Below, piece by piece: positions 1 to 5,976 of a stretch of 61,576 nt of DNA. This DNA comes from Ignavibacteria bacterium. Lineage in GTDB: Bacteria > Bacteroidota > Ignavibacteria > Ignavibacteriales > Melioribacteraceae. The stretch lies in the NCBI GenBank assembly GCA_012719345.1, contig JAAYAN010000049.1, positions 1-61,576 of the forward strand, read 5' to 3'. The stretch's first letter is position 1; each line of letters starts with the position of its first letter. A model generated the notes under the pieces. It searched no databases, had not been told where the DNA came from, and worked only from the letters and a program-made list of their open reading frames with translations. Made by a program: the position numbers and the translations under genes.

Positions 1-36
1 ATCGATTTCGCAGTAGATTTTTGTTATGTTTTTCAT
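1..36 (-). CDS. Start of a probable IS982-type transposase (partial, runs off the left edge)
   Basis: Only twelve codons are visible, reading MKNITKIYCEID from an ATG at 36 to the window edge. IS982-family transposases characteristically begin with a short segment like K-I-x-x-I-Y/F-C-x-x-D-D-F-C, so the resemblance is suggestive, not proof. The neighbouring minus-strand gene stops at 106, and a likely helicase-type continuation of that gene is missing, which fits an insertion between about 40 and 110. No clear ribosome-binding site is seen. It could also be the start of an unrelated gene. Confidence 0.3.
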   Translation of the reverse strand, partial: MKNITKIYCEID

Positions 37-105
37 AGAGTTTTTAATAAAATGCTCTACGAGCTAAACATTCTTATTTCTTAATTAATTCCTTATTTGT
101 TTTTT

Positions 106-621
106 TTATATCGAACTCAGGTTATTATAGCCCAAATCGACAGCTTCAATAAATTCTACGTTATTGTTAAAATCTCGAATGACTACAGGCAAAAGAGATG
201 TGGATTTCAGAAATTTAGCCTTGATTCCGCACTTATTCCCGATAAATTTTTCAAGCTCTTTTGCATTGCAAAATGTATCATTCGGCAGATATTCAAAAGC
301 CTCTGAATCGTCTGCTAAAATAATTCTGCCGGAATAAACAGTTTGAGAGGATTTTTCATCCGGGTATTTAATTTGTTTTTTAATCTCAACAATAAAATTC
401 GTCATTCGATTTGGTAATCTTCTATCGCCTTTTATATAATACCCTAAGGAGTTTGGGTCTCTTACCAAATAAAATTCGTCGCTTTCTTCCACCATATCCT
501 CTTTTACTAAAAAAAGATCGTTAGTATTTTCTACGCTCGGTGATTCGCTGGGTATTATATCAGATTCCTTATTTGAAACAAACCCTTGTGCGTTTTGAAT
601 TGAGTGGTTCAGGTAATTCAT
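106..621 (-). CDS. Unknown 171-aa protein, probable C-terminal continuation of a primase-helicase
   Basis: No confident family assignment. The ATG overlaps the stop of the upstream primase in an ATGA arrangement, so translation may be coupled. The N-terminus (MNYLNHSIQNAQ) looks like a helix that would continue naturally from the primase end (DPTGQ), which suggests one ancestral protein broken by a small indel. The middle (about residues 70-165) alternates strands and helices and resembles the segment preceding the helicase domain (DUF927-like) of plasmid or phage primase-helicases. The protein then ends abruptly, with no Walker motifs, next to a probable insertion sequence. The most likely reading is a truncated remnant, but a real small protein cannot be excluded. 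Confidence 0.5.
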   Translation of the reverse strand: MNYLNHSIQNAQGFVSNKESDIIPSESPSVENTNDLFLVKEDMVEESDEFYLVRDPNSLGYYIKGDRRLPNRMTNFIVEIKKQIKYPDEKSSQTVYSGRIILADDSEAFEYLPNDTFCNAKELEKFIGNKCGIKAKFLKSTSLLPVVIRDFNNNVEFIEAVDLGYNNLSSI

Positions 622-1475
622 TGCCCGGTGGGATCGTTTTCGTATCGTTCTAAAAACTTTCCGCTTGTTGGGAAATACTTAAAAACCGAAATAAGATTTT
701 CTTCACTAAACCCTTGCTTCAATAAATAACAAATGATTTTTTGATCGAGCGCACTTCTGTCGGTCATTCCAAAGTTTTCAATTCCGTACAAAGCTTTTAG
801 AAATAAAACACTATGGTCGTTCTTTTTTAGCAAATCGAGCGAAATGAGAAAACCAGGATGAATCTGAAATTTTTGAATCAAATCCTCGAAATCATATTTC
901 TGTTCATAATTTTGATAAAGTATCTTGCATTCAACAGATTTCCCGTCTTTAATATTTACCGTTCCTGGTAATCTTAATAAACGGGAAACATCATAAGCTG
1001 TATCGCCCCCGCAAACGGAAGCTATCTTTTTCATCAAGGTTTCCGCTTTTTGAATATTTTCGGTAGTCAGTTCAAGTGGTTTTTCTAACAGCCAATAGAC
1101 GTGTAAACCGTGTCCAGAATCAACAACTATACTCTCTTCCAGATTTAACCTTTTTAAGTGGGCAAGTGCATCTTCTTTTGTTTTGAACCAGGATGCTTTT
1201 TTATGCCCGTCTGTCCCGCAATCAATGTCTATAAATATTGCGGAAAGATAGTTGCAATTCTCTTTTTTACCTGAGGATTTATCATTTCGGGTTGCTACGC
1301 CAAAGTAAATGTTTTTAGTACCGTTATATGGCCAAACAAACTCAAGCTTTTTAAGGTCTTGGGGAACAAATAATTTAAAGATATCTTTCTCCAAAATGGC
1401 CCGGAACTCAATTAGTCCTTTGTTTATTCCCGGAAACAACGCTTTAAGAAAAATGGTAACGAACATATCATTCAT
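618..1475 (-). CDS. Archaeo-eukaryotic-type primase (RepB/prim-pol family) of an integrated element
   Basis: 285 residues with the three AEP primase signatures in order: the acidic hhhDhD strand IFIDID (about residues 80-85), the GHGLHVYW segment with its conserved His (about 120-127), and VSRLLRLPGTVNIK (about 163-176) typical of plasmid and phage RepB-like primases. A short helical PriCT-like tail begins at GMTDRSALDQ. Such proteins prime replication of plasmids, phages and integrative elements. A strong AGGAG lies ahead of the ATG and overlaps the stop region of the 53-aa HTH gene, so the two form an operon. The family usually continues into a helicase, which is absent here; the next gene may be its severed continuation. 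Confidence 0.78.
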   Translation of the reverse strand: MNDMFVTIFLKALFPGINKGLIEFRAILEKDIFKLFVPQDLKKLEFVWPYNGTKNIYFGVATRNDKSSGKKENCNYLSAIFIDIDCGTDGHKKASWFKTKEDALAHLKRLNLEESIVVDSGHGLHVYWLLEKPLELTTENIQKAETLMKKIASVCGGDTAYDVSRLLRLPGTVNIKDGKSVECKILYQNYEQKYDFEDLIQKFQIHPGFLISLDLLKKNDHSVLFLKALYGIENFGMTDRSALDQKIICYLLKQGFSEENLISVFKYFPTSGKFLERYENDPTGQ

Positions 1476-1485
1476 AGTAAACTCC

Positions 1486-1647
1486 TTATTTGTTTGATGT
1501 TAAATATTTTTGGATTTGCTCTTCTGTTATTACATAATTTCGCCCGGCTTTTTCGTGTTTTAATCTTCCGGACTGAATTAGAAACCAAACCCATTGTTTC
1601 GATTTTTTTAAAATCTTTGCAGTTTCTGTTAAAGAATACAGTTTCAT
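1486..1647 (-). CDS. Excisionase-like helix-turn-helix protein, 53 aa
   Basis: A 53-codon gene from ATG at 1647, preceded by AGGAG seven bases upstream. The sequence starts MKLYSLTETAKILKKSKQWV, the pattern of the MerR/excisionase winged helix (HTH_17): a first helix, a turn, a recognition helix (KKSKQWVWFLIQSG), then a K-x-G-R-x-Y-V-I wing and a final helix (ITEEQIQKYL). Such proteins act as recombination directionality factors or small repressors of integrated elements. It sits 10 bases upstream of the primase gene on the same strand, so it is the first gene of that operon. The family is clear; which of the two roles it has is not. Confidence 0.8.
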   Translation of the reverse strand: MKLYSLTETAKILKKSKQWVWFLIQSGRLKHEKAGRNYVITEEQIQKYLTSNK

Positions 1648-1699
1648 TTTTTCTCCTGTTTTTAAATGTTATTTATTTTTGCTGATAGTAATTATCCCG

Positions 1700-2190
1700 G
1701 CAACAGATCGAAAGGTCAAGTAAATTATGATTGTTATTTAAATATTTTGATGATTTGTTTAATTAATGGAAGGCATTTATGAAAATTATGAATCTAACCG
1801 GTGAGTTTTTCTTCAAAGAGTTATTAATTAAAATAGATAATTTGAATATTGTTACTTCTATCTAAGACAAAAATCCATAAACATATAAAAATTACAGAAA
1901 ATATTTCTTACCGTAACTGAAAAAAGGTACTGTGGAAAAGGAAGGTCAAGTAATTTATTCTTTTTATTTATGAATTTCATTAAAGCGATTTGATAGAGAT
2001 ACTATTTTCATACCTTCAATTGCAGTGAAAGAAAGAACGATCTTTAAATATCTCTAAAAGAATTTTTCATACCGTAGTTAAGCTGTTTCTCTTTAAGCTA
2101 TTTATAAATTTCAAATCACTATAAAGAAAATATTCATATATATACGATATTAGCAACAGATTGATTTGTCAAGTAAATAATGATCGTCAT
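1700..2190. repeat. Diverged direct repeats in an AT-rich gene-free stretch (possible iterons)
   Basis: The 700 bases between the HTH gene and the plus-strand gene at 2393 hold no ORF I would call. Two 38-base segments, 1700-1737 and 2153-2190, are direct repeats differing at about six positions; both begin GCAACAGAT and carry GTCAAGTAAAT near the middle. A shorter copy of the core (AAGGTCAAGTAATTTA) lies at 1942-1957. They sit upstream of a replication primase, so an origin or binding-site role for the element is plausible but is inference. The stretch must also contain promoters for the divergent genes. Confidence 0.4.
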
Positions 2191-2392
2191 CAACAAAAGT
2201 AATTGAACTTTCTTCATCTACCAGCTAAAAGGGGCAGAAGGGACGGTTTTTAAAAATAGATATAAGTGTTTATCCATGAATATAGCTTTGAAAAAACCAT
2301 TTGATAGCATATCTTATTCTTACACTTTTATTTTAGAATCATTTTCATTAAATTTATGCAAAACTAAATTGTAATAGATAATGTGAGAGACA

Positions 2393-2917
2393 ATGAACAA
2401 ACTATTGGAAAATTTTGAAACAATTATGCCTTTGAATAGAAAGGAACGGTTTTATACCGGATCGGTTTTACCTGCAATTATTTGTTACAATAATTTCAGA
2501 TATATCAACAGGTTTTTTGAACTGGTTGATGGCTTTGACAATAAATTGCAAATCAATCCCAATGCAGACAATAATAACATTTTAATACAAACAGAATACA
2601 GTTTTAAAGAATCTTTGGTTGAACCTTATTTTATCAAAAAATTTGAAGGTGATTACGAAACTAAAGATACCCCGGATTTGGTGATATTGATTACTGAGCC
2701 AGAATATTTTTTATTCGTCGGCGAAGCAAAAATGTTTAGTAATGCAAACCCTGGCGACATCAATACTCAAATGAATAATCAGAGATGGTTTATTGATGCT
2801 TTACAAAAAGGACTGAATATCGATAAAAAAACTGCTTCCATTTTGCTTTATTACCTAAAAAACTTATTCCGTCAAAAACATCAATTAATTACCCTGTTGT
2901 TTTTTGGGAAGAGATAA
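2393..2917 (+). CDS. PD-(D/E)XK nuclease-like protein, N-terminal part of a split gene
   Basis: 174 residues as read. Residues about 88-110 contain TPDLVILI, then a strand with GEAKMF, which matches the D-x(n)-E-x-K core of the PD-(D/E)XK nuclease fold, with earlier helices that could carry an upstream acidic residue. The last 18 residues (from about LKNLFRQ) look out of frame. Shifting back one base at the A6 tract 2857-2862 gives PKKLIPSKTSINYPVVFWEE and then runs without a stop into the gene at 2938. The intact product would therefore be about 420 residues. Upstream GAGAG is a weak ribosome-binding site. Function is unknown; a nuclease of the mobile element or a defence protein are options. 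Confidence 0.6.
   Translation: MNKLLENFETIMPLNRKERFYTGSVLPAIICYNNFRYINRFFELVDGFDNKLQINPNADNNNILIQTEYSFKESLVEPYFIKKFEGDYETKDTPDLVILITEPEYFLFVGEAKMFSNANPGDINTQMNNQRWFIDALQKGLNIDKKTASILLYYLKNLFRQKHQLITLLFFGKR
2857..2863 (+). other. A_AAA_AAC heptamer at the frame break (frameshift site or lost A)
   Basis: In the frame of the gene starting at 2393 the codons are CTA AAA AAC, so the seven bases form X_XXY_YYZ, the classical -1 slippery heptamer. A -1 slip here puts ribosomes in the frame that is open from this point to 3660. Alternatively the tract was A7 and lost one base in evolution or sequencing. No strong downstream hairpin is obvious, which favours the second view. Confidence 0.5.
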
Positions 2918-2937
2918 TAGAAGCTTTTGCTGATATA

Positions 2938-3660
2938 ATGGGCAACGATTACTTTTTGAATGTTTTAAATATTGCTATTGAAAAATTTGATACCCTGCGA
3001 TCAAATAAATCAAACAATTCAATCTCTTTTGGTAAAAATATGGATTCTAAACTTCCGGGAACAAAAATCTTGGAGCTACATTCTGAAGGATACCGCTTTT
3101 GGGTTGGTCGCTTCGGAGGAAAGGATGGGCAAAAATTTAAAACGGATATCGACAGCGGCAATTGGAAATATTTCGAATATGAGATTAATATCAATTCTTC
3201 CAGTGCGCCAAATAAAAATTGGTTTAGTTCCGATGATTTTTTAAAAGCTGTAGATATCGAAAAATCAGAGAAGAAGAATGCTGAAAATATTTCAACCACA
3301 TCAAACAACGACAGAATAACAGATAATATAACAGACATACAGGATGACGATTGGCATTTTTCTCATTTAGGCAGGGACTATTTCTTAAACGTTTCTCGTC
3401 TTTTAAATTTCGGCGGGAAATTGGATTCACCAATCGACAAAATTTATATAGGAAAGAAAGGTGTCCCTTATATAGAAAGGAAAAGAGGAAGAGAAGTAAA
3501 TCCAAATTGGTGCGTAATTTTAAATGATGGCAGACAAATTAGGTTTAAGAGCAATTCTAATGGTCTGCCTGAAAAAGGATTATGGGAAAGAAGCAACTGT
3601 CACATTTTTAAATGGGAAGAGATAAAAACTTTTTTTGAAAATCAAATGAAACACCACTGA
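2938..3660 (+). CDS. C-terminal part of the split PD-(D/E)XK-like gene, unknown repeat domain
   Basis: The frame is open from about 2858, so the ATG at 2938 is probably an internal Met, not a start. The product has two copies of one unrecognised module: DYFLNVLNIAIEKF followed by GYRFWVGRFGG (about residues 4-60 of this piece), and DYFLNVSRLLNFGG followed by strands with PNWCVILNDGRQIRF (about 145-215). Each ends in NWFSSDDFLKAV- or FKWEEIKTFF-like helices. The modules are joined by a charged, low-complexity linker. The repeated module suggests substrate or DNA recognition, but I do not recognise the family. Confidence 0.5.
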   Translation: MGNDYFLNVLNIAIEKFDTLRSNKSNNSISFGKNMDSKLPGTKILELHSEGYRFWVGRFGGKDGQKFKTDIDSGNWKYFEYEININSSSAPNKNWFSSDDFLKAVDIEKSEKKNAENISTTSNNDRITDNITDIQDDDWHFSHLGRDYFLNVSRLLNFGGKLDSPIDKIYIGKKGVPYIERKRGREVNPNWCVILNDGRQIRFKSNSNGLPEKGLWERSNCHIFKWEEIKTFFENQMKHH

Positions 3661-3782
3661 GGTTTTCTACTTCAGTTTCTACTTCAGCAATGTTAGTATT
3701 TGAAACAGTAGCCGCCATAACCTGTTATATTATATGGGTTTATAGAATCTGCTGCAACTATCATTTCCTATTCAAAATATGC

Positions 3783-3826
3783 CTTGTAATCAGCAGGTTG
3801 CGGGTTCGAGTCCCATCACCAGCTCA
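3783..3826 (+). other. 3' half of a tRNA-Thr(TGT) gene: probable attR of the integrated element
   Basis: The sequence begins exactly at the anticodon loop (CTTGTAA, anticodon TGT) and continues with the 3' anticodon stem TCAGC, the variable loop, a T-arm with GGGTTCGAGTCCC, and an acceptor 3' strand ending CACCAGCT. The 5' half (acceptor 5' strand, D-arm) is absent upstream, so no cloverleaf forms. The T-stem has one C-A mismatch, consistent with loss of constraint. A tRNA 3' half starting at the anticodon loop is the usual footprint of tyrosine-recombinase integration, with the intact tRNA restored at the other end. It separates primase-type accessory genes (left) from ordinary chromosome (right). 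Confidence 0.72.
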
Positions 3827-3828
3827 CG

Positions 3829-3856
3829 AAAAGCCTGATCGAAAGATTGGGCTTTT
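3829..3856 (+). terminator. Hairpin terminator behind the tRNA fragment
   Basis: A 12-bp stem (AAAAGCCTGATC / GATTGGGCTTTT, two G-T pairs) closes on a GAAA tetraloop and ends in a T-run. It starts two bases after the tRNA fragment, so it is most likely the original terminator of the tRNA gene, stranded here by integration. Confidence 0.75.
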
Positions 3857-3973
3857 GCATTTTAAACACATTTAAATAGCCGACTTGTAATCAGTCTCGA
3901 TTTCTGCAGTTATTTCTTCTTTTCAGTTGGCAACATCTACCTCCTCAAAACATATCATGGTGCGTAGCGATGG

Positions 3974-4004
3974 TAAAAAAAGAGACGCCCATTAGAACGT
4001 CTCT
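3974..4004 (-). terminator. Intrinsic terminator of the RCC1/T9SS gene
   Basis: On the minus strand AGAGACG and CGTCTCT pair around a 10-base loop and are followed by seven T's. It lies 28 bases beyond the stop codon of the RCC1-repeat gene. The rest of 3661-4031 holds the tRNA fragment and no gene. Confidence 0.85.
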
Positions 4005-4031
4005 AAGAAATTATGATTGCGAAATATTGGC

Positions 4032-5546
4032 CTATTTCATCAAAATCAATTTTCTTACCGAACTGAAATCTCCTGCCTGTAATTTGTACAGATACACACC
4101 TGAAGCAAGATTTGAAGCATCAAACTTCACTTCGTAGTTACCGGCAGTCTGCTGTTGGTTAACGAGCGTCGCTACTTCCTGACCGAGGAGGTTGAAAATT
4201 TTGAGTGTAACAAGCCCACCCCTAACCCCTTCCAAGAGGGGACTCGCAGGAATCGAGTATTTAATTGTAGTTACCGGATTGAATGGGTTCGGGTAATTTT
4301 GAGAAAGTATAAATTCCGTTGAAACTGTGGGTGCAGCTTCAACTGGTAAGGGTCCCATATCATCTTGATAAACTGCTACCGGAACATTGCTGTTTTCGTT
4401 ATTTTCATTATTACCTAACTCACCCTCAGAATTACGCCCCCAAGTGTAAACAGTGCCGTCACTGACTAATATTATTGAATGATAATAACCCGCCGTTACT
4501 GCAGTTATCGTTTTTCCGCTCAATACACCGCTTGTATCAACAGCTACCGGAACATTGCTATCTATGTTATTTCCATTACCTAACTGACCAGAATAATTAC
4601 TCCCCAATGTGTAAACAGTACCATCACTGGCTAATGCTATTGAATGATATCCACCCGCCGCTATTGCTTTTATCTTTTTACCGCTTATTATTGTTGCTAC
4701 CGGAACATTGCTATCTGTGTTATTTCCATTCCCTAACTGACCATAATCATTATCCCCCCAAGTGTAAACAATGCCGTCACTGTCTAATGCTATTGAATGA
4801 AAATAACCCGCAGCTACTGCAGTTATCGTTTTTCCGCTTAATACACCGCTTGTATCAACAGCTACCGGAACATTGCTATCTATGTTATTTCCATTACCTA
4901 ACTGGCCATAATTAATACCCCAAGAATAAACAGTACCATCACTGTCTAATGCTATTGTATGATATCCACCCGCCGCTATTGCTTTTATCGTTTTTCCGCT
5001 TAATACACCGCTTATATCAACAGCTACCGGAACATTGCTATCTTCGTTATTTCCATTCCCTAACTGACCATAATAATTACTTCCCCAAGTGTAAACAGTG
5101 CCGTCACTGGCTAATGCTATTGAATGATATTCACCCGATGCTACTGCTTTTATCGTTTTTCCGCTTAATACACCGCTTATATCTACTGCTATCGGAACAT
5201 TGCTTGCTGTGTTATTTCCATTCCCTAACTGACCAGAATTATTCCACCCCCAAGTATAAACAGTGCCGTCACTGGCTAATGCTATTGAACGATAAATACC
5301 TGCCGCTACTGCTGTTATTGTTTTCCCGCTTAATACACCGCTTGTATCAACAGCTACCGGAACATTGCTATTTGTACCTGATCCTGAAGTTCCATTCCCT
5401 AACTGACCATAATAATTACTCCCCCAAGTGTAAACTGTACCGTCTGCCTTTGTAATTATTGTATGAAACCCCCCTGCTCCTATACTTTGAGCAAAATTAA
5501 ACGGTATCAGTAACAAACTGATAAACAAATAGTAAAACTTTTTCAT
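4032..5546 (-). CDS. Secreted RCC1-repeat (seven-bladed propeller) protein with T9SS sorting domain
   Basis: 504 residues from the ATG at 5546, chosen over the one at 5561 because GGAGAG lies eight bases upstream and the product then begins with a clean signal peptide (MKKFYYLFISLLLIPFNFAQ). Seven RCC1 repeats follow, each with the pattern H-S-I-A-L-x-S-D-G-T-V-Y-T-W-G and G-Q-L-G-N-G, enough for one complete propeller. The C-terminal 90 residues are a T9SS type A sorting domain (NYPNPFNPVTTIKYSIP, then GVYLYKLQAGDFSSVRKLILMK). The product should be exported by Sec, moved across the outer membrane by T9SS and left on the surface or outside. A ten-residue segment SPLLEGVRGG interrupts the sorting domain. 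The ligand is unknown. Confidence 0.9.
   Translation of the reverse strand: MKKFYYLFISLLLIPFNFAQSIGAGGFHTIITKADGTVYTWGSNYYGQLGNGTSGSGTNSNVPVAVDTSGVLSGKTITAVAAGIYRSIALASDGTVYTWGWNNSGQLGNGNNTASNVPIAVDISGVLSGKTIKAVASGEYHSIALASDGTVYTWGSNYYGQLGNGNNEDSNVPVAVDISGVLSGKTIKAIAAGGYHTIALDSDGTVYSWGINYGQLGNGNNIDSNVPVAVDTSGVLSGKTITAVAAGYFHSIALDSDGIVYTWGDNDYGQLGNGNNTDSNVPVATIISGKKIKAIAAGGYHSIALASDGTVYTLGSNYSGQLGNGNNIDSNVPVAVDTSGVLSGKTITAVTAGYYHSIILVSDGTVYTWGRNSEGELGNNENNENSNVPVAVYQDDMGPLPVEAAPTVSTEFILSQNYPNPFNPVTTIKYSIPASPLLEGVRGGLVTLKIFNLLGQEVATLVNQQQTAGNYEVKFDASNLASGVYLYKLQAGDFSSVRKLILMK
4215..4244 (-). repeat. In-frame palindromic insertion within the T9SS sorting domain
   Basis: Thirty bases encode SPLLEGVRGG between SIPA and LVTLKIF, where the usual T9SS tail reads directly from a Ser-Ile-Pro turn into the V-T-L-K strand. 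The DNA is GC-rich against an AT-rich background and holds a hairpin (CCCCT 4226-4230, AGGGG 4237-4241). It looks like a short palindromic repeat inserted without breaking the frame. Confidence 0.5.
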
Positions 5547-5660
5547 TATAATTCTCTCCATTATTTGTGTTAAACTAAATATTCTTTTAAACTTCTCGGT
5601 TTGGTCAGAGCTTAGAACTTGACCTATTTTTTATTATCGGAGAGAAATCTTTAAATTTTA

Positions 5661-5806
5661 GTGCCCCAATCTGACTACCCCGGCACCTCGCATCTTTTTT
5701 CATCTGGTACCATAACCAGGGCATAGGGCGAGGGAAGAGTTTACTCATACCCCGGTGGCTCGGTAATCTTTGCCAAATTCAAAGGATAACGTCTGACTGC
5801 AGGCGG
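5661..5806 (-). ncRNA. Structured intergenic segment, candidate leader RNA
   Basis: This GC-richer block lies between the minus-strand RCC1 gene (start 5546) and the plus-strand TonB receptor (start 5977). Read on the minus strand it has several hairpins: CTTTG/CAAAG near 5770-5786, a long arm CCTCGC/GCGAGG (5733-5728 with 5691-5686) enclosing CTGGT/ACCAG, and GTGCC/GGCAC (5686-5661). Two direct repeats, GAGnnnCCGGGGTA (5761-5748 and 5689-5676) and AGTCAGA, suggest two related halves. I could not match it to a riboswitch class I know. The strand is uncertain; a leader of the RCC1 gene is the simplest reading. Confidence 0.35.
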
Positions 5807-5976
5807 TTTTTTATTTTAAACCATTTTTTTCTGTAAAGTCTGATCAGTTTTAATAGAAAGAACTTCCAAGATTATCAATAAGTTAATTATTTTTGTTGTC
5901 CAAACTCTTGGGATTGAGCGTTTAGACTTGAGCGATGTCATAATTTTGTCCTATTAAAAATAAAAAGGACAAAACT

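Noticed and set aside
3690-3875. Plus-strand ORF of 61 codons across the tRNA fragment
   Set aside because: It runs through the tRNA 3' half and its terminator and has no ribosome-binding site; chance opening.
4400-5450. Regularly spaced near-identical DNA units resembling a CRISPR array
   Set aside because: The unit is about 160 bases, lies in one open frame and encodes RCC1 blades; there are no short spacers and no cas genes.
4475-5455. Plus-strand ORFs with Leu/His/Tyr-rich repeats opposite the RCC1 gene
   Set aside because: They are the antisense of the RCC1 repeats; their periodicity follows from the repeats, and they have no ribosome-binding sites.
5661-5806. Cyclic-di-GMP, cobalamin or TPP riboswitch
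   Set aside because: GGCAAAG and GCCGGGGT pieces recall the c-di-GMP-I class, but the GAAA tetraloop, the receptor and the core order are not found; the cobalamin and TPP boxes are also absent.
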